Shown in pieces: positions 40,455 through 48,892 of a stretch of DNA of 64,000 bases. A program made the position numbers and the translations under genes. Source of the stretch: Myxococcus stipitatus. GTDB taxonomy: Bacteria; Myxococcota; Myxococcia; Myxococcales; Myxococcaceae. Numbering within the stretch: position 1 is the stretch's first letter; every line of letters begins with the position of its first letter. The stretch spans positions 62,001 through 126,000 of the forward strand of contig NZ_JAKCFI010000008.1 in assembly GCF_021412625.1 (NCBI RefSeq), in the 5' to 3' direction. The notes beneath the pieces are model-generated. The model worked only from the letters and a program-made list of their open reading frames with translations, was not told the origin of the DNA and made no database searches.

Positions 40455-41891
40455 TCACGACAGGCTGCGCGCCAGGCACCCCAGCGTGGACATGGCGCCC
40501 TCGAGGCGGGGCGACCACGGGTGTCCGCAGCTCAGGCGGATGCAGTGGCGGTAGGAGTCCGGCCGAGGCGAGAAGATGGGCCCGGGCGCGATGCTGATGC
40601 CCGCCTCCAGCGCGCGGGCGTGCAGCGCCAGCGAGTCCACCTGTCGAGGCAGCTCCACCCACAGCAGCGAGCTGCCCGAGGGCCGCGCCACCCGCGTGCC
40701 CTCCGGGAAGAACTCCGCCACCGCGTCCGCCATGCGCTCCACCTGGGACGCGAGCGCCCGCCGCAGCGCGCGCAGGTGCCGGTCGTAGCCGCCCTCCTCC
40801 AGGAAACGCGCGATGGCCAGCGGCGGCAGCGAGGGCGACGCCACGGTGTGCGCGAACTTGAGCAGCTCCAGCCGCTCGCGCCACCGGCCCGGCGCCGCGT
40901 AGCCCACGCGGAAGCCCGGCGCGAGCGTCTTGGAGAACGAGCCGCACAACAGCACGTTGCCCGTGGTGTCGAAGGACTTGCACGTGCGGGGGCGCTCCGG
41001 GCCGAAGTGCAGGTCTCCGTAGATGTCGTCCTCGATGAGGGGGATGCCCTTCGCCTCCAGCATCTCCACCAGCCGCCGCCGGTTCGCCTCCGGCATGCAG
41101 CTGCTCACCGGGTTGCTGAAGCTGGGCACCACCAGCACGGCGGCCACGCGGCGGCGCTCCACCGCGACCTCCAGCGCGTCCAGCTCCATGCCATGGCGCG
41201 GGCTGCACGGAATCTCCAGCACGCGCAGCCCCAGCGACTCGATGGCCTGGAGCGTGCCGTAATACGCGGGGGATTCGATGGCGATGGTGTCCCCGGGCCG
41301 CGCCACCGCGAGCAGGCACAGGTGGATGGCCTCCGCCGCGCCCACGGTGATGATGAAGTCGTCCGGCGACAGCGCCCCGCCCCAGTCGAGCGAGCGCCGC
41401 GCCAGCTGCAGCCGCAGCTCGGGACACCCCGGAGGCGGGTCGTACAGGAGCCCCTTCTCCTGGCACTCGCGGGTGAGCGTGTTCAGCTCGCGGAACAGCC
41501 GCCGCGTGGGCAGCAGCTCCGGCGAGGGCCACGCGCCGCCCAGCTGGACGATGCGCGGGTCCTGCATCGCCCGATAGACGTGGGCCACCAGCGCGCTGAC
41601 GGTGACGGGCGTGGCGGCCGGCGCGGGGCGCGTCACCAGGGGCTCGGCCAGCCGGGGCCGCTCGCGGCGGCGCACGTAGTGTCCGGACTGGGGGCGCGTC
41701 TCGATGAGGCCCACCGACTCCAGGTGCATGTACGCCTGGAGCACCGTGGAGATGCTCACCCGCTCACGCAGGCTGAGCTGGCGCACGGACGGCAGCCTGT
41801 CCCCCGCGCGAAGCGTGCCCGCGTCGATGGCGTCCTTCAGCCGGTCGGCCACCTGCTCGTACAGCTTCGGTCGATGCGCCAGCGCGCCCAT
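40455..41891 (-). CDS. MocR-type transcriptional regulator (GntR DNA-binding domain fused to aminotransferase)
   Basis: 478 residues. The start at 41891 is supported by GGGGAGG upstream. The first 75 residues form a GntR winged helix (YEQVADRLKDAIDAGTLRAGD, LPSVRQLS, STVLQAYMHLESVGLIE). The remainder is a fold-type I aminotransferase domain with the PLP lysine in CGSFSKTLAPGFRVGY and the GAAEAIHLCLLAVARPGD nucleotide-cofactor region. MocR proteins sense amino acids, pyridoxal phosphate or related ligands. It is divergent from the DUF2917 gene, an arrangement common for these regulators and their targets. Confidence 0.9.
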   Translation of the reverse strand: MGALAHRPKLYEQVADRLKDAIDAGTLRAGDRLPSVRQLSLRERVSISTVLQAYMHLESVGLIETRPQSGHYVRRRERPRLAEPLVTRPAPAATPVTVSALVAHVYRAMQDPRIVQLGGAWPSPELLPTRRLFRELNTLTRECQEKGLLYDPPPGCPELRLQLARRSLDWGGALSPDDFIITVGAAEAIHLCLLAVARPGDTIAIESPAYYGTLQAIESLGLRVLEIPCSPRHGMELDALEVAVERRRVAAVLVVPSFSNPVSSCMPEANRRRLVEMLEAKGIPLIEDDIYGDLHFGPERPRTCKSFDTTGNVLLCGSFSKTLAPGFRVGYAAPGRWRERLELLKFAHTVASPSLPPLAIARFLEEGGYDRHLRALRRALASQVERMADAVAEFFPEGTRVARPSGSSLLWVELPRQVDSLALHARALEAGISIAPGPIFSPRPDSYRHCIRLSCGHPWSPRLEGAMSTLGCLARSLS

Positions 41892-42087
41892 GCCGCCTCC
41901 CCGGGGAACCTCCACCGATGACCCCTATCGCTAATGGCCTCCCCACGCGTTTCACAGATACACCTGCCCGCGCCGGGGACCAGCACAGTTTCTCTCGTGT
42001 TCACTGTACCGGTCACAATGTCAGTTCGCTGCATCTGTTCCGTTCCCTCTCTGGAGCGCATGGTCCACGCCAGGAGGTCATGAGGTC
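41892..42087. promoter_or_regulatory. Divergent promoter region between mocR-type and DUF2917 genes
   Basis: This 196-bp spacer is less GC-rich than its surroundings and contains ACTGTACCGGTCACAATG (42003-42020), an imperfect dyad around ACCGGT that could be a MocR binding site. No clear -35/-10 pair could be picked for either gene. Confidence 0.3.
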
Positions 42088-42402
42088 ATGGAGCGGGCGT
42101 CATCTCTCACGAAGCGCGGGTGGTGGAGCACGAGGTGGGAGCAGCAGAAGCGGGAGGAGCCCCGCGAGCACGCGTCGGGGTGCGTGAGGCTGCTCCAGGG
42201 CGCGGTGTGGAGCCAGCGGTTGCTCGGCACGGAGGGCCTGTCGCTCACCTGCGCCGAGGGGCTGCTGTGGCTCACCTTCGAGGGCGACCCGAGGGACTAC
42301 GTGCTGGAGCCCGGCGTCACGGTGCGGCTGGCGCGGGCGGGGCACGTGGTGGCGCAGGCGTTGCGGCCCTCTCGGCTGCGGGTCGTGGCCCCTCCGGAGT
42401 GA
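42088..42402 (+). CDS. DUF2917 domain protein
   Basis: 104 residues. The domain runs from about residue 30 to the end: CVRLLQGAVWSQRLLG, LSLTCAEGLLWLTFEGDPRDYVLEPG and VRLARAGHVVAQAL. DUF2917 proteins have a small cupin-like beta fold and are frequently found next to MocR/GntR regulators, as here. Function unknown. The 172-bp spacer after it holds a palindrome (42439-42452). Confidence 0.85.
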   Translation: MERASSLTKRGWWSTRWEQQKREEPREHASGCVRLLQGAVWSQRLLGTEGLSLTCAEGLLWLTFEGDPRDYVLEPGVTVRLARAGHVVAQALRPSRLRVVAPPE

Positions 42403-42438
42403 TGGCACGCTCCGGTGACGCGACACGGTGCCTGGCGG

Positions 42439-42452
42439 CACGTGGCCACGTG
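42439..42452. promoter_or_regulatory. 14-bp perfect palindrome upstream of the nitronate monooxygenase gene
   Basis: CACGTGGCCACGTG is a perfect inverted repeat built from two CACGTG elements, 123 bp before the ATG at 42575. It may be an operator. In a genome this GC-rich, short palindromes also arise by chance. Confidence 0.3.
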
Positions 42453-42574
42453 AACATCGCCCGTCCTCCCGGTGTCGAGGTGTATCCGCCAACCAACAAC
42501 CTACCCCGGGGGGCTTCGTCGTCACGCGCGGAAGGGGCCTAGTCAGCGAGGCATCTCCTTTCCCGGAGCGCGTC

Positions 42575-43543
42575 ATGAAGACTCGGTTCACGGAACGCTT
42601 CCAACTGAAGTACCCCATCGTCTGCGCCCCCATGGCGATGGTCGCCGGAGGTGCCCTGGCGGGAGCGGTCAGCCGCGCGGGCGGGCTGGGCTTGATTGGA
42701 GGCGGCTATGGAGATCCGGAGTGGATCGCCCAGGAGCACGCCAACGCGGGGGGTGCGCCCGTGGGCGGCGGGCTCATCACCTGGATGCTCGAGAAGAACC
42801 CCGCCATCCTGGACGCGGCGCTGACACACCGACCGCGCGCCTTCATGTTGTCCTTCGGAGATCCCCGTCCCCATGCCGCGAAGGTCAAGGCCTCCGGCGC
42901 GGCCCTGCTATGCCAGATTCAACACCTCGGTCAGCTCGACCAGGCGCTGGAGGCGGGGGCGGAAGTCATCGTCGCGCAGAGCGGCGAGGCGGGTGGACAC
43001 GGGATGACCAACCGGTCCACCCTCACCTTCGTCCCCGAGGTCGCCGACATCCTCGCGAAGCGCTCGCCCGACACGCTGTTGCTCGCCGCCGGAGGCGTGG
43101 CCGATGGGCGCGGGTTGGCGGCGGTGCTGGCGATGGGCGCGGACGGCGCGCTGGTGGGCTCCCGCCTGTGGGCCAGCCGCGAGTCGCTGGCCCACGAGAA
43201 CTCCAAGGCCATGGCCGTCAGGCTGACCGGCGACGACACCGACCGCTCCATCGTCTTCGACATCCTGCGGGAGAAGGACTGGCCTCCCGGCTACACCTTC
43301 CGTGCACTCAAGAACAAGATGACCGAGCGCTGGTCGGGACGGGAGGACGAGCTGCTCGCCGTCGTGGAGGAGGAGCGCGCCACCTACCACGCCGCGATGG
43401 CCGCCGGCGACTACACCATCGGCCACAGCACCTGCGGACAGGTCGCCGGCTTGATACGGGACATTCCCAGCGCGGCGGAGATTCTTGAACAGATGGGCAG
43501 ACAAGCGGCCGAGGTGCTCGCACGGCTGGCCGGACCTATCTAA
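42575..43543 (+). CDS. Nitronate monooxygenase-type flavoprotein
   Basis: 322 residues. The TIM-barrel FMN-binding features are visible: YPIVCAPMAMVAGGALAGAVS, GGLGLIGGGYG, AQSGEAGGHG (catalytic histidine in the GGH motif), LLAAGGVADGRGL and GADGALVGSRLW. It oxidises propionate-3-nitronate or other alkyl nitronates. The start at 42575 has GGAG upstream; the in-frame extension to 42428 is not conserved-looking. It is followed by the alpha/beta hydrolase 50 bp later. Confidence 0.92.
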   Translation: MKTRFTERFQLKYPIVCAPMAMVAGGALAGAVSRAGGLGLIGGGYGDPEWIAQEHANAGGAPVGGGLITWMLEKNPAILDAALTHRPRAFMLSFGDPRPHAAKVKASGAALLCQIQHLGQLDQALEAGAEVIVAQSGEAGGHGMTNRSTLTFVPEVADILAKRSPDTLLLAAGGVADGRGLAAVLAMGADGALVGSRLWASRESLAHENSKAMAVRLTGDDTDRSIVFDILREKDWPPGYTFRALKNKMTERWSGREDELLAVVEEERATYHAAMAAGDYTIGHSTCGQVAGLIRDIPSAAEILEQMGRQAAEVLARLAGPI

Positions 43544-43593
43544 GCCCTCGCCGGGCGGAACTCGCTGTGAGCCCCGCCCCGCGCGGAGGGCTC

Positions 43594-44580
43594 ATGGTTC
43601 ACAAGGGCAAGTTGCTGACGGGGCTGGGACTGGTGGGGACTATCGCCTTCGCCCTGGGGTTCCGGAAGGACCGCCCCGCGAGGGAAGTCGAGGCACGGCG
43701 CGCGCCAGCGCCGCCCTCGCGGTTCATCGACGTCAACGGGGTGCGCACGCACTATCGCGACCAGGGCCAGGGCCCCGTCATCGTGCTGCTGCACGGCTCC
43801 AACGCGTCGCTGCACACCTGGAACGGCTGGGTGGAGGCGCTGTCGCCCCACTACCGGGTCATCACGGCGGACGTGCCCGGCCAGGGCGCCACCGGACCCG
43901 ACCCCATGCACCGCTACCGCTTCGAGGACGAGGTCGCCTGGCTGGATGCGTTCGTGCGCCAGCTCGGGCTGGAGCGCTTCACGCTCGGCGGCAACTCGAT
44001 GGGGGGCGGCATCTCCTGGCGCTACACCCTGCTCCACCCGGAGAAGGTGGAGCGGCTCATCCTCGTGAGCGCCTACGGCCTGCCCCGCGACGAGCACCTG
44101 CCCATCTACCTGCGCTTCTACGCGGTGCCCGGCCTGCGCCGCGTGGTGCGGTGGTACGCGCCCCGCTTCATGGTGCGACGGGCCGTGGAGGCGACGTATG
44201 GCGATCCGCGGCGCGTCACCCAGGCCAAGGTGGACCTCTACGAGGACATCCTCCTGCGCGAGGGGAACCGAGAGGCCACCTGGCGACGCTTCGCCGCCCA
44301 TGAGGACGACGACATGGAACAGCGGCTGGGGGAGATCCAGGTCCCCACCCTCATCCTCTGGGGCAGCGACGACACGTGGATCCTCCCCAAGTACGCGGAG
44401 AAGTTCCACTCCGCCATCCCCGACACCCGGCTGGTGATCTTCGACGGGCTGGGCCACGTCCTCATGGAGGAGGACCCGGCCAAGACGGTGGCCGTCGTCC
44501 AGGAGTTCCTCCGAGACACCGAGCCGGCCCACGCTGGCCGGCCCACCACCGCCTACGCCGATCTCCACCGGGAAGGCTAG
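43594..44580 (+). CDS. Membrane-anchored alpha/beta hydrolase
   Basis: 328 residues. The ATG at 43594 has GGAGGG three bases upstream and is preferred over a GTG at 43567. An N-terminal hydrophobic anchor (LLTGLGLVGTIAFALGF) precedes a complete hydrolase fold: oxyanion LLHGSNAS, nucleophile GGNSMGGG, acid WGSDDTW and base GLGHVLMEED. The substrate is unknown; a lipid or ester hydrolase is likely. Its stop overlaps the convergent gene by four bases. Confidence 0.88.
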   Translation: MVHKGKLLTGLGLVGTIAFALGFRKDRPAREVEARRAPAPPSRFIDVNGVRTHYRDQGQGPVIVLLHGSNASLHTWNGWVEALSPHYRVITADVPGQGATGPDPMHRYRFEDEVAWLDAFVRQLGLERFTLGGNSMGGGISWRYTLLHPEKVERLILVSAYGLPRDEHLPIYLRFYAVPGLRRVVRWYAPRFMVRRAVEATYGDPRRVTQAKVDLYEDILLREGNREATWRRFAAHEDDDMEQRLGEIQVPTLILWGSDDTWILPKYAEKFHSAIPDTRLVIFDGLGHVLMEEDPAKTVAVVQEFLRDTEPAHAGRPTTAYADLHREG

Positions 44581-45008
44581 CGACCCAAGGGGCCCGCGAG
44601 GAACCTCGCGACGGCCCGCGCCTGCTTGCGATTGCGCTTGGTGTCCACGGCCCGGCTGATGTCGCGCGGCACCTTGCTCAGGGTCTTCAAGCTGTCGCTC
44701 ATCGCCTTGCCGGTGTTGCGCATCACGTCCCGCAGCGCCCCATCCTTCTTCTTCTCCGCCGAGCGCTGCTCCTCCTTGCGATAGGTGCGCAGCCCGTCGG
44801 AGACGGCCGCGGAGAGGTGCTCCAGGGCCCGGCTCACGTTGTCGTGGCCCCGATCCAAGTTCTTCAGCCCCTTGCTCGACTTGCGCTTGCGCTTGCCCGG
44901 GAAGGTCTGCTCCACCGCCACTCCGGAGGCCACCATCTGCCCCCCCGCGGTGGCGCGCTCCACCGTCACATCCGTCTCGGTGATGCCTTCCTTGCCTTGA
45001 ATGCTCAT
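44577..45008 (-). CDS. Small basic protein, function unknown
   Basis: 143 residues, strongly basic (PGKRKRKSSKGLKNLDRG, KRNRKQARAVARFL), no signal peptide. It lies 30 bp downstream of the small protein at 45039 on the same strand and shares a short LKNL-K/D-RG element with it. DNA-, RNA- or membrane-surface binding is plausible from charge alone; no family was recognised. Confidence 0.6.
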   Translation of the reverse strand: MSIQGKEGITETDVTVERATAGGQMVASGVAVEQTFPGKRKRKSSKGLKNLDRGHDNVSRALEHLSAAVSDGLRTYRKEEQRSAEKKKDGALRDVMRNTGKAMSDSLKTLSKVPRDISRAVDTKRNRKQARAVARFLAGPLGR

Positions 45009-45038
45009 GGTCGGGGTTCCTTGTCTTCTTCTACGGGT

Positions 45039-45305
45039 TCACGGCATGAAGGGAGGGAGGAAGGGCAGCGACAGCCCGTTGCGGCTCTTGCGCCTCTTCT
45101 TCTCGTAGAGGAAGACGACCGGGACGAGCTGCTTGCCCGCGATGTCGTTCCCCATCCTCGCCTGGATTTCGTTCAGGGCCTCGTTCACCTCGAGCATCAG
45201 CGAACCCTTGCCGCGCTTGAGGTTCTTGAGCTTCTTTCGCTGCTGCTTGCCCAGGTCGATGACGAGGGGAAGAGAGCTGAGCAGGTATTGTTGTTCGACT
45301 GCCAT
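45039..45305 (-). CDS. Small basic protein resembling DUF6200-type proteins
   Basis: 88 residues. The pattern PLVIDLGKQQRKKLKNLKRGKGSLM followed by VVFLYEKKRRK resembles small proteins annotated DUF6200, recalled here rather than searched. Function unknown. It lies 49 bp after the UbiB-like gene and could be the tail of the biosynthetic operon. Confidence 0.6.
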   Translation of the reverse strand: MAVEQQYLLSSLPLVIDLGKQQRKKLKNLKRGKGSLMLEVNEALNEIQARMGNDIAGKQLVPVVFLYEKKRRKSRNGLSLPFLPPFMP

Positions 45306-45354
45306 GTGGTGTGCTCCTTGCGAGGTTCCATGTGGCGCGCCCCGGGTGGCGCGG

Positions 45355-47352
45355 TCAGAGCGCGGTGCGTGTGCCCGCCTCCCGGTCCTTGTCGGAGAGT
45401 CGGAAGCTGAGTCCCCGGAGCGTCACCACCACGGCGACGGCGACGGCCCCCAGGAACAAGGGGTTGAGGAACGTCTGGCTCCACGCGGAGCCCGACAGCA
45501 GCTCCGCGCCGAGGGCCTCCCGCGCGCTTCGACCCTGTCGGGTGACGCCCAGCAGGGCCGCGACGCAGCGGACCGCCAGCGCGCCCACCAACAGCCAGGC
45601 CCCGGCCCGCAGCAGCTGGGACAACACGAAGGAGAGCAGCCGCTCCGTCACCGCGAAGCGGTAGGTGGACGAGTCGAGGAAGCGCTGGAGCCGGTAGAAG
45701 CCCGTCACGGCCGCCTCGTAGAACTGTTCGTAGCGGATGAACGAGCGGTCCTCGGTGAGGTTGGCCAACCGCTTCTCCAACCTCCGGCGCATCCGCCGCC
45801 CGAGCTGGACCTCGTATCGGCGGTACTCGCGGTAGTGGTCGATGCGCGGGTCCAACCGCGCCGCCAGGCTGTCGGACAGCATGGTGGAGCGAATCATCCG
45901 CAGGGTGTTCAGGTTCATCGGCACCCGGTACTCCTGGGCCAGCTTGAAGAAGCCGATCCACAGGTTGGCGGACGTGCGCTCCCACCAGCGCGAGGTGCGG
46001 CTCTTGTTGGCGTACAGGTCCTGCCAGAAGATGCCCTCCAGCTTGCGGGAGAACTCCTCCACGTCCACGGAAGGCAGCGGCTCCAGCAACGCCAGCACCG
46101 CGGCCACCATGCGGCCGACATCCTCGTTCGCCTGCGCGTCGGCGATCTCCCGCCACACCCGCCGCTCGCGCGCGGTGAAGGCGCCGCAGGAGCCGAAGTC
46201 GATGAGCACCAGCTTGCTGTCCGGCTGGACCACCACGTTCGCCGGGTGGAGGTCCGCGTGGAAGAAGAGGCCCTCCTGCGCGCACAGGCGGGCAATCTTC
46301 AGCAGCCTGCGCGCCACCTTGCGCGGGACGATGCCCAGCTCGGCCAGCCGGCGCAGTCCCTCCTCGTCCTGGCGCTCGGCCGCGGAGATGAGGTCCTTGA
46401 GCCAGACACCGGAGACGAACTCAGAGACCAGCACCTCGTGGTTGGAGAGGTCGCCGTAGACGCCCGGCGAGCGCGCGAAGCGCTGCCCCAGCCGGCGCAT
46501 CCGGTCCTGGAAGAGCTCCGTGTAGCGGGCCTCGCGGACGAAATCGAGCTCCTCGTAGAGCATGGTGCTCAGCTCGTAGAGAAGCTGGCGCGAATAGCCG
46601 GGCGGGATGAGCCACAGCTCCGCGAGCCAGAGGATCCACCCCAGCGCGCGCATGTCCGCGGCGAAGAGCGCCCCCACCCCAGGCCGGCGGACCTTCACCG
46701 CCACCCGCTCCCCGCCATGGAGCACGCCCCGGTAGACACACGCGACCGACCCGGAGCCGACCGGCTCCTCGCTCAGCTCGGCGAACACCTCCTGGAGCGG
46801 ACGGCGGACGGCCCGCTCCACCAGCACCCTCACCTGCGTGAAGGGGATGGGCGGCGCGGCGTCCAGCATCTTCTCCAGCTCCTGGGCCACCGGGTACGGC
46901 AACAAGTCGACCCGGATGGCCAGTTGCTGGCCCAGCTTTATCCACGTCCCTCCGGCCCGCTCGATGAGCCGCCGCAGGTGCACGGCCCGCGACTGGAGCG
47001 AGTCGCGCCGCCGGAGGATGTCCCCGGCGATTCTCACCAGGAGCCAGAGCGCGCCGAAGAGCCAGACGCCGAGCTGGAGCAACGTCCGCCCGATGCCGGC
47101 GCGGTACACCTCCGCCTCCCGCACCTGGGGCGTGGGCGGCGCGTCCCGGGCTCGCGCCCGGAGCACCTGCCCCAGCTCCCGCGCGGCCTCGACGCGCGAG
47201 GGGTGTGCCTCGCGCTCGCGCTCGCGCCAGCGTCGGAGCGCGGCCTCCACTCTGCGCTCGCGCGGGTCTGGCGGAGCGCCCGCCGTGGGCGCCCCCGCCT
47301 CGCCCGGCCGCGGCTGCTCCGCCGGTGACTCGACCTTCCGGAGCGTGCTCAC
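45355..47352 (-). CDS. UbiB/ABC1/AarF-family atypical kinase
   Basis: 665 residues. The family markers are present: the KxGQ motif in GGTWIKLGQQLAIRVD, the alanine-type nucleotide loop PVGSGSVACVYRGVL, AVKVRRPGV, and the catalytic HADLHPANVVV and VLIDFGSCGAF. Two or more C-terminal membrane segments anchor it. UbiB proteins support lipid-soluble quinone or isoprenoid metabolism. A 4-bp overlap with the carrier-protein gene places it in the biosynthetic operon, which is an unusual context and suggests a lipophilic product or substrate. Confidence 0.9.
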   Translation of the reverse strand: MSTLRKVESPAEQPRPGEAGAPTAGAPPDPRERRVEAALRRWREREREAHPSRVEAARELGQVLRARARDAPPTPQVREAEVYRAGIGRTLLQLGVWLFGALWLLVRIAGDILRRRDSLQSRAVHLRRLIERAGGTWIKLGQQLAIRVDLLPYPVAQELEKMLDAAPPIPFTQVRVLVERAVRRPLQEVFAELSEEPVGSGSVACVYRGVLHGGERVAVKVRRPGVGALFAADMRALGWILWLAELWLIPPGYSRQLLYELSTMLYEELDFVREARYTELFQDRMRRLGQRFARSPGVYGDLSNHEVLVSEFVSGVWLKDLISAAERQDEEGLRRLAELGIVPRKVARRLLKIARLCAQEGLFFHADLHPANVVVQPDSKLVLIDFGSCGAFTARERRVWREIADAQANEDVGRMVAAVLALLEPLPSVDVEEFSRKLEGIFWQDLYANKSRTSRWWERTSANLWIGFFKLAQEYRVPMNLNTLRMIRSTMLSDSLAARLDPRIDHYREYRRYEVQLGRRMRRRLEKRLANLTEDRSFIRYEQFYEAAVTGFYRLQRFLDSSTYRFAVTERLLSFVLSQLLRAGAWLLVGALAVRCVAALLGVTRQGRSAREALGAELLSGSAWSQTFLNPLFLGAVAVAVVVTLRGLSFRLSDKDREAGTRTAL

Positions 47353-47615
47353 GCCGCGGCGCCGCGCAGGGACAGGGACGAGACGGTGGACTCCAGCGTC
47401 GCGGGGGAGTGAAACGTCTCCGCGGTGAGGAGCTCGTCCGGAAAGGAGATGTCGAAGGCGCCCTCGAGCGCCAGCATCAGGTTGATGGCGCTCATCGAAT
47501 CCAGCCCCATCTCGCTGAGCGGGCGAGACATCTCCACGGGCTCGCCAGGCGCCACCCGGGGCAGGAACTCGCGCAGCACCTCGACGAGCCGGGTCCTCAT
47601 CTCTTCTGTCGTCAT
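47349..47615 (-). CDS. Acyl carrier protein
   Basis: 88 residues from MTTEEMRTRL. The phosphopantetheine serine is in SEMGLDSMSAINLMLALE. It overlaps both neighbours by four bases, so translation is coupled with the decarboxylase and the UbiB-like kinase. It should carry the acyl or aminoacyl group loaded by the adjacent AMP-ligase. Confidence 0.93.
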   Translation of the reverse strand: MTTEEMRTRLVEVLREFLPRVAPGEPVEMSRPLSEMGLDSMSAINLMLALEGAFDISFPDELLTAETFHSPATLESTVSSLSLRGAAA

Positions 47616-48892
47616 CGTGCGTCCTCCCAGCCAGGCGGCCGCGCGGGGGCGGGCCGCTCGTACAGCGCGTGCCCCCAGCGCAGCCGGTACACCGCGGTCA
47701 CCTCGCCCTCCCGGTGCACCAGCTCCACCGGCGGCGGGCGACTCAAGAAGCCTGTGAGACTGGCGGTCAGCCCGTAGGCGCCGACATTGGGGATGAAGAC
47801 CCGGTCTCCCGGCCGCAGCGGCGGCAGGGCGACATTGCGCGCGAAGCAGTCCAGCGGCGTGCACAGCGGCCCCACCACGTTGACCTCCTCGAGCGCGCCC
47901 GACACCGGCTCCGCGCGCGCGACCCCCACGCCCACCAACGGCACCCTCCCGAGCCCGGACATCCCGCCCAGATGATGGATGCCGCTGTCGAGGACGACGT
48001 AGCGCTTGCCCTTGGAGCGCTTGACGTCCACCACCGTCGCCCAGAGCGTCCCAGAGGAGCCACACAGCCACCTGCCAGACTCGAACCAGAGCGCGGCGGA
48101 CGCGGTCCGCTCGCGGCTGGCGGACAACAGCGCGAGCGGCTCGCGCAAGGTGGACACGTCCAGGCCCGCGCCCGCGGCGGCGAAGGGCCAGGGGAAGCCG
48201 CCCCCCACGTCCATGACCTGGAAGCGTGTCCCCAGGACCTCTGAGAGCGACTCGCCCACCGCGAGCGCCTGGCGCACCGCCGCGAGCAGGGAGTTCGCGT
48301 CCGTCAACTGCGTTCCCTGATACACGTGCAGCCCCATCAGCTCGACATGCCCCAGCGCGGCCAGCCGCGCCCGGCCGTCGACCAGGTCCGCCTCGTCGAA
48401 GCCGAACTGGCTGCTCACCCCGCTCATCGCCAACCGGGCCACCGGGGGCGCGCTCGGGTTGACCCGCAGGAGCACCCGGGCGCGCAGCCGCGCCGCCCGC
48501 GCGACGCGGTCGATGCGCTCCAGGTCCGGCCACGACTCGGCGGAGAAGCCCGTCACGCCGGCGGCCAGCGCCGCGTGGACCTCCTCCGCGCTCTTGCCCG
48601 GCCCCGTATAGAGCACGCGCTCGGGTGGGAAGCCGGCCTCGAGCGCCACCGCCAGCTCCCCCGGCGACGACACCTCCGCGTCACACCCGAGCCGCTGGAG
48701 CAGCCGGGCGATGTCCGGCAACGGATTGGCCTTGAGCGAGAACAGCAGCCGGCTGCCCTCCGGCAGCGCGGCTCGCAGCTCCAGGGCGCGCCGCTCCACC
48801 TCGCCCGAATCATAGACATACAAGGGCGAGCCGTACGTCTCCAGCCACGCCGCGGCCCGCGCCGCCTCCCGGGCCAGGACCGGCGCGCTCAT
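47612..48892 (-). CDS. PLP-dependent decarboxylase, fold type III (ornithine/DAP decarboxylase family)
   Basis: 426 residues starting at 48892. The PLP lysine lies in LFSLKANPLPDIARLL, with HVYQGTQL, the phosphate-binding MDVGGGFPWP, the active-site GPLCTPLDCFARN and NVGAYGLTAS. It decarboxylates an amino acid, possibly in a carrier-bound form. Sequence order and gene context resemble the decarboxylase of exosortase A polysaccharide loci. It overlaps the ligase and carrier-protein genes by four bases on each side. Confidence 0.92.
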   Translation of the reverse strand: MSAPVLAREAARAAAWLETYGSPLYVYDSGEVERRALELRAALPEGSRLLFSLKANPLPDIARLLQRLGCDAEVSSPGELAVALEAGFPPERVLYTGPGKSAEEVHAALAAGVTGFSAESWPDLERIDRVARAARLRARVLLRVNPSAPPVARLAMSGVSSQFGFDEADLVDGRARLAALGHVELMGLHVYQGTQLTDANSLLAAVRQALAVGESLSEVLGTRFQVMDVGGGFPWPFAAAGAGLDVSTLREPLALLSASRERTASAALWFESGRWLCGSSGTLWATVVDVKRSKGKRYVVLDSGIHHLGGMSGLGRVPLVGVGVARAEPVSGALEEVNVVGPLCTPLDCFARNVALPPLRPGDRVFIPNVGAYGLTASLTGFLSRPPPVELVHREGEVTAVYRLRWGHALYERPAPARPPGWEDAR

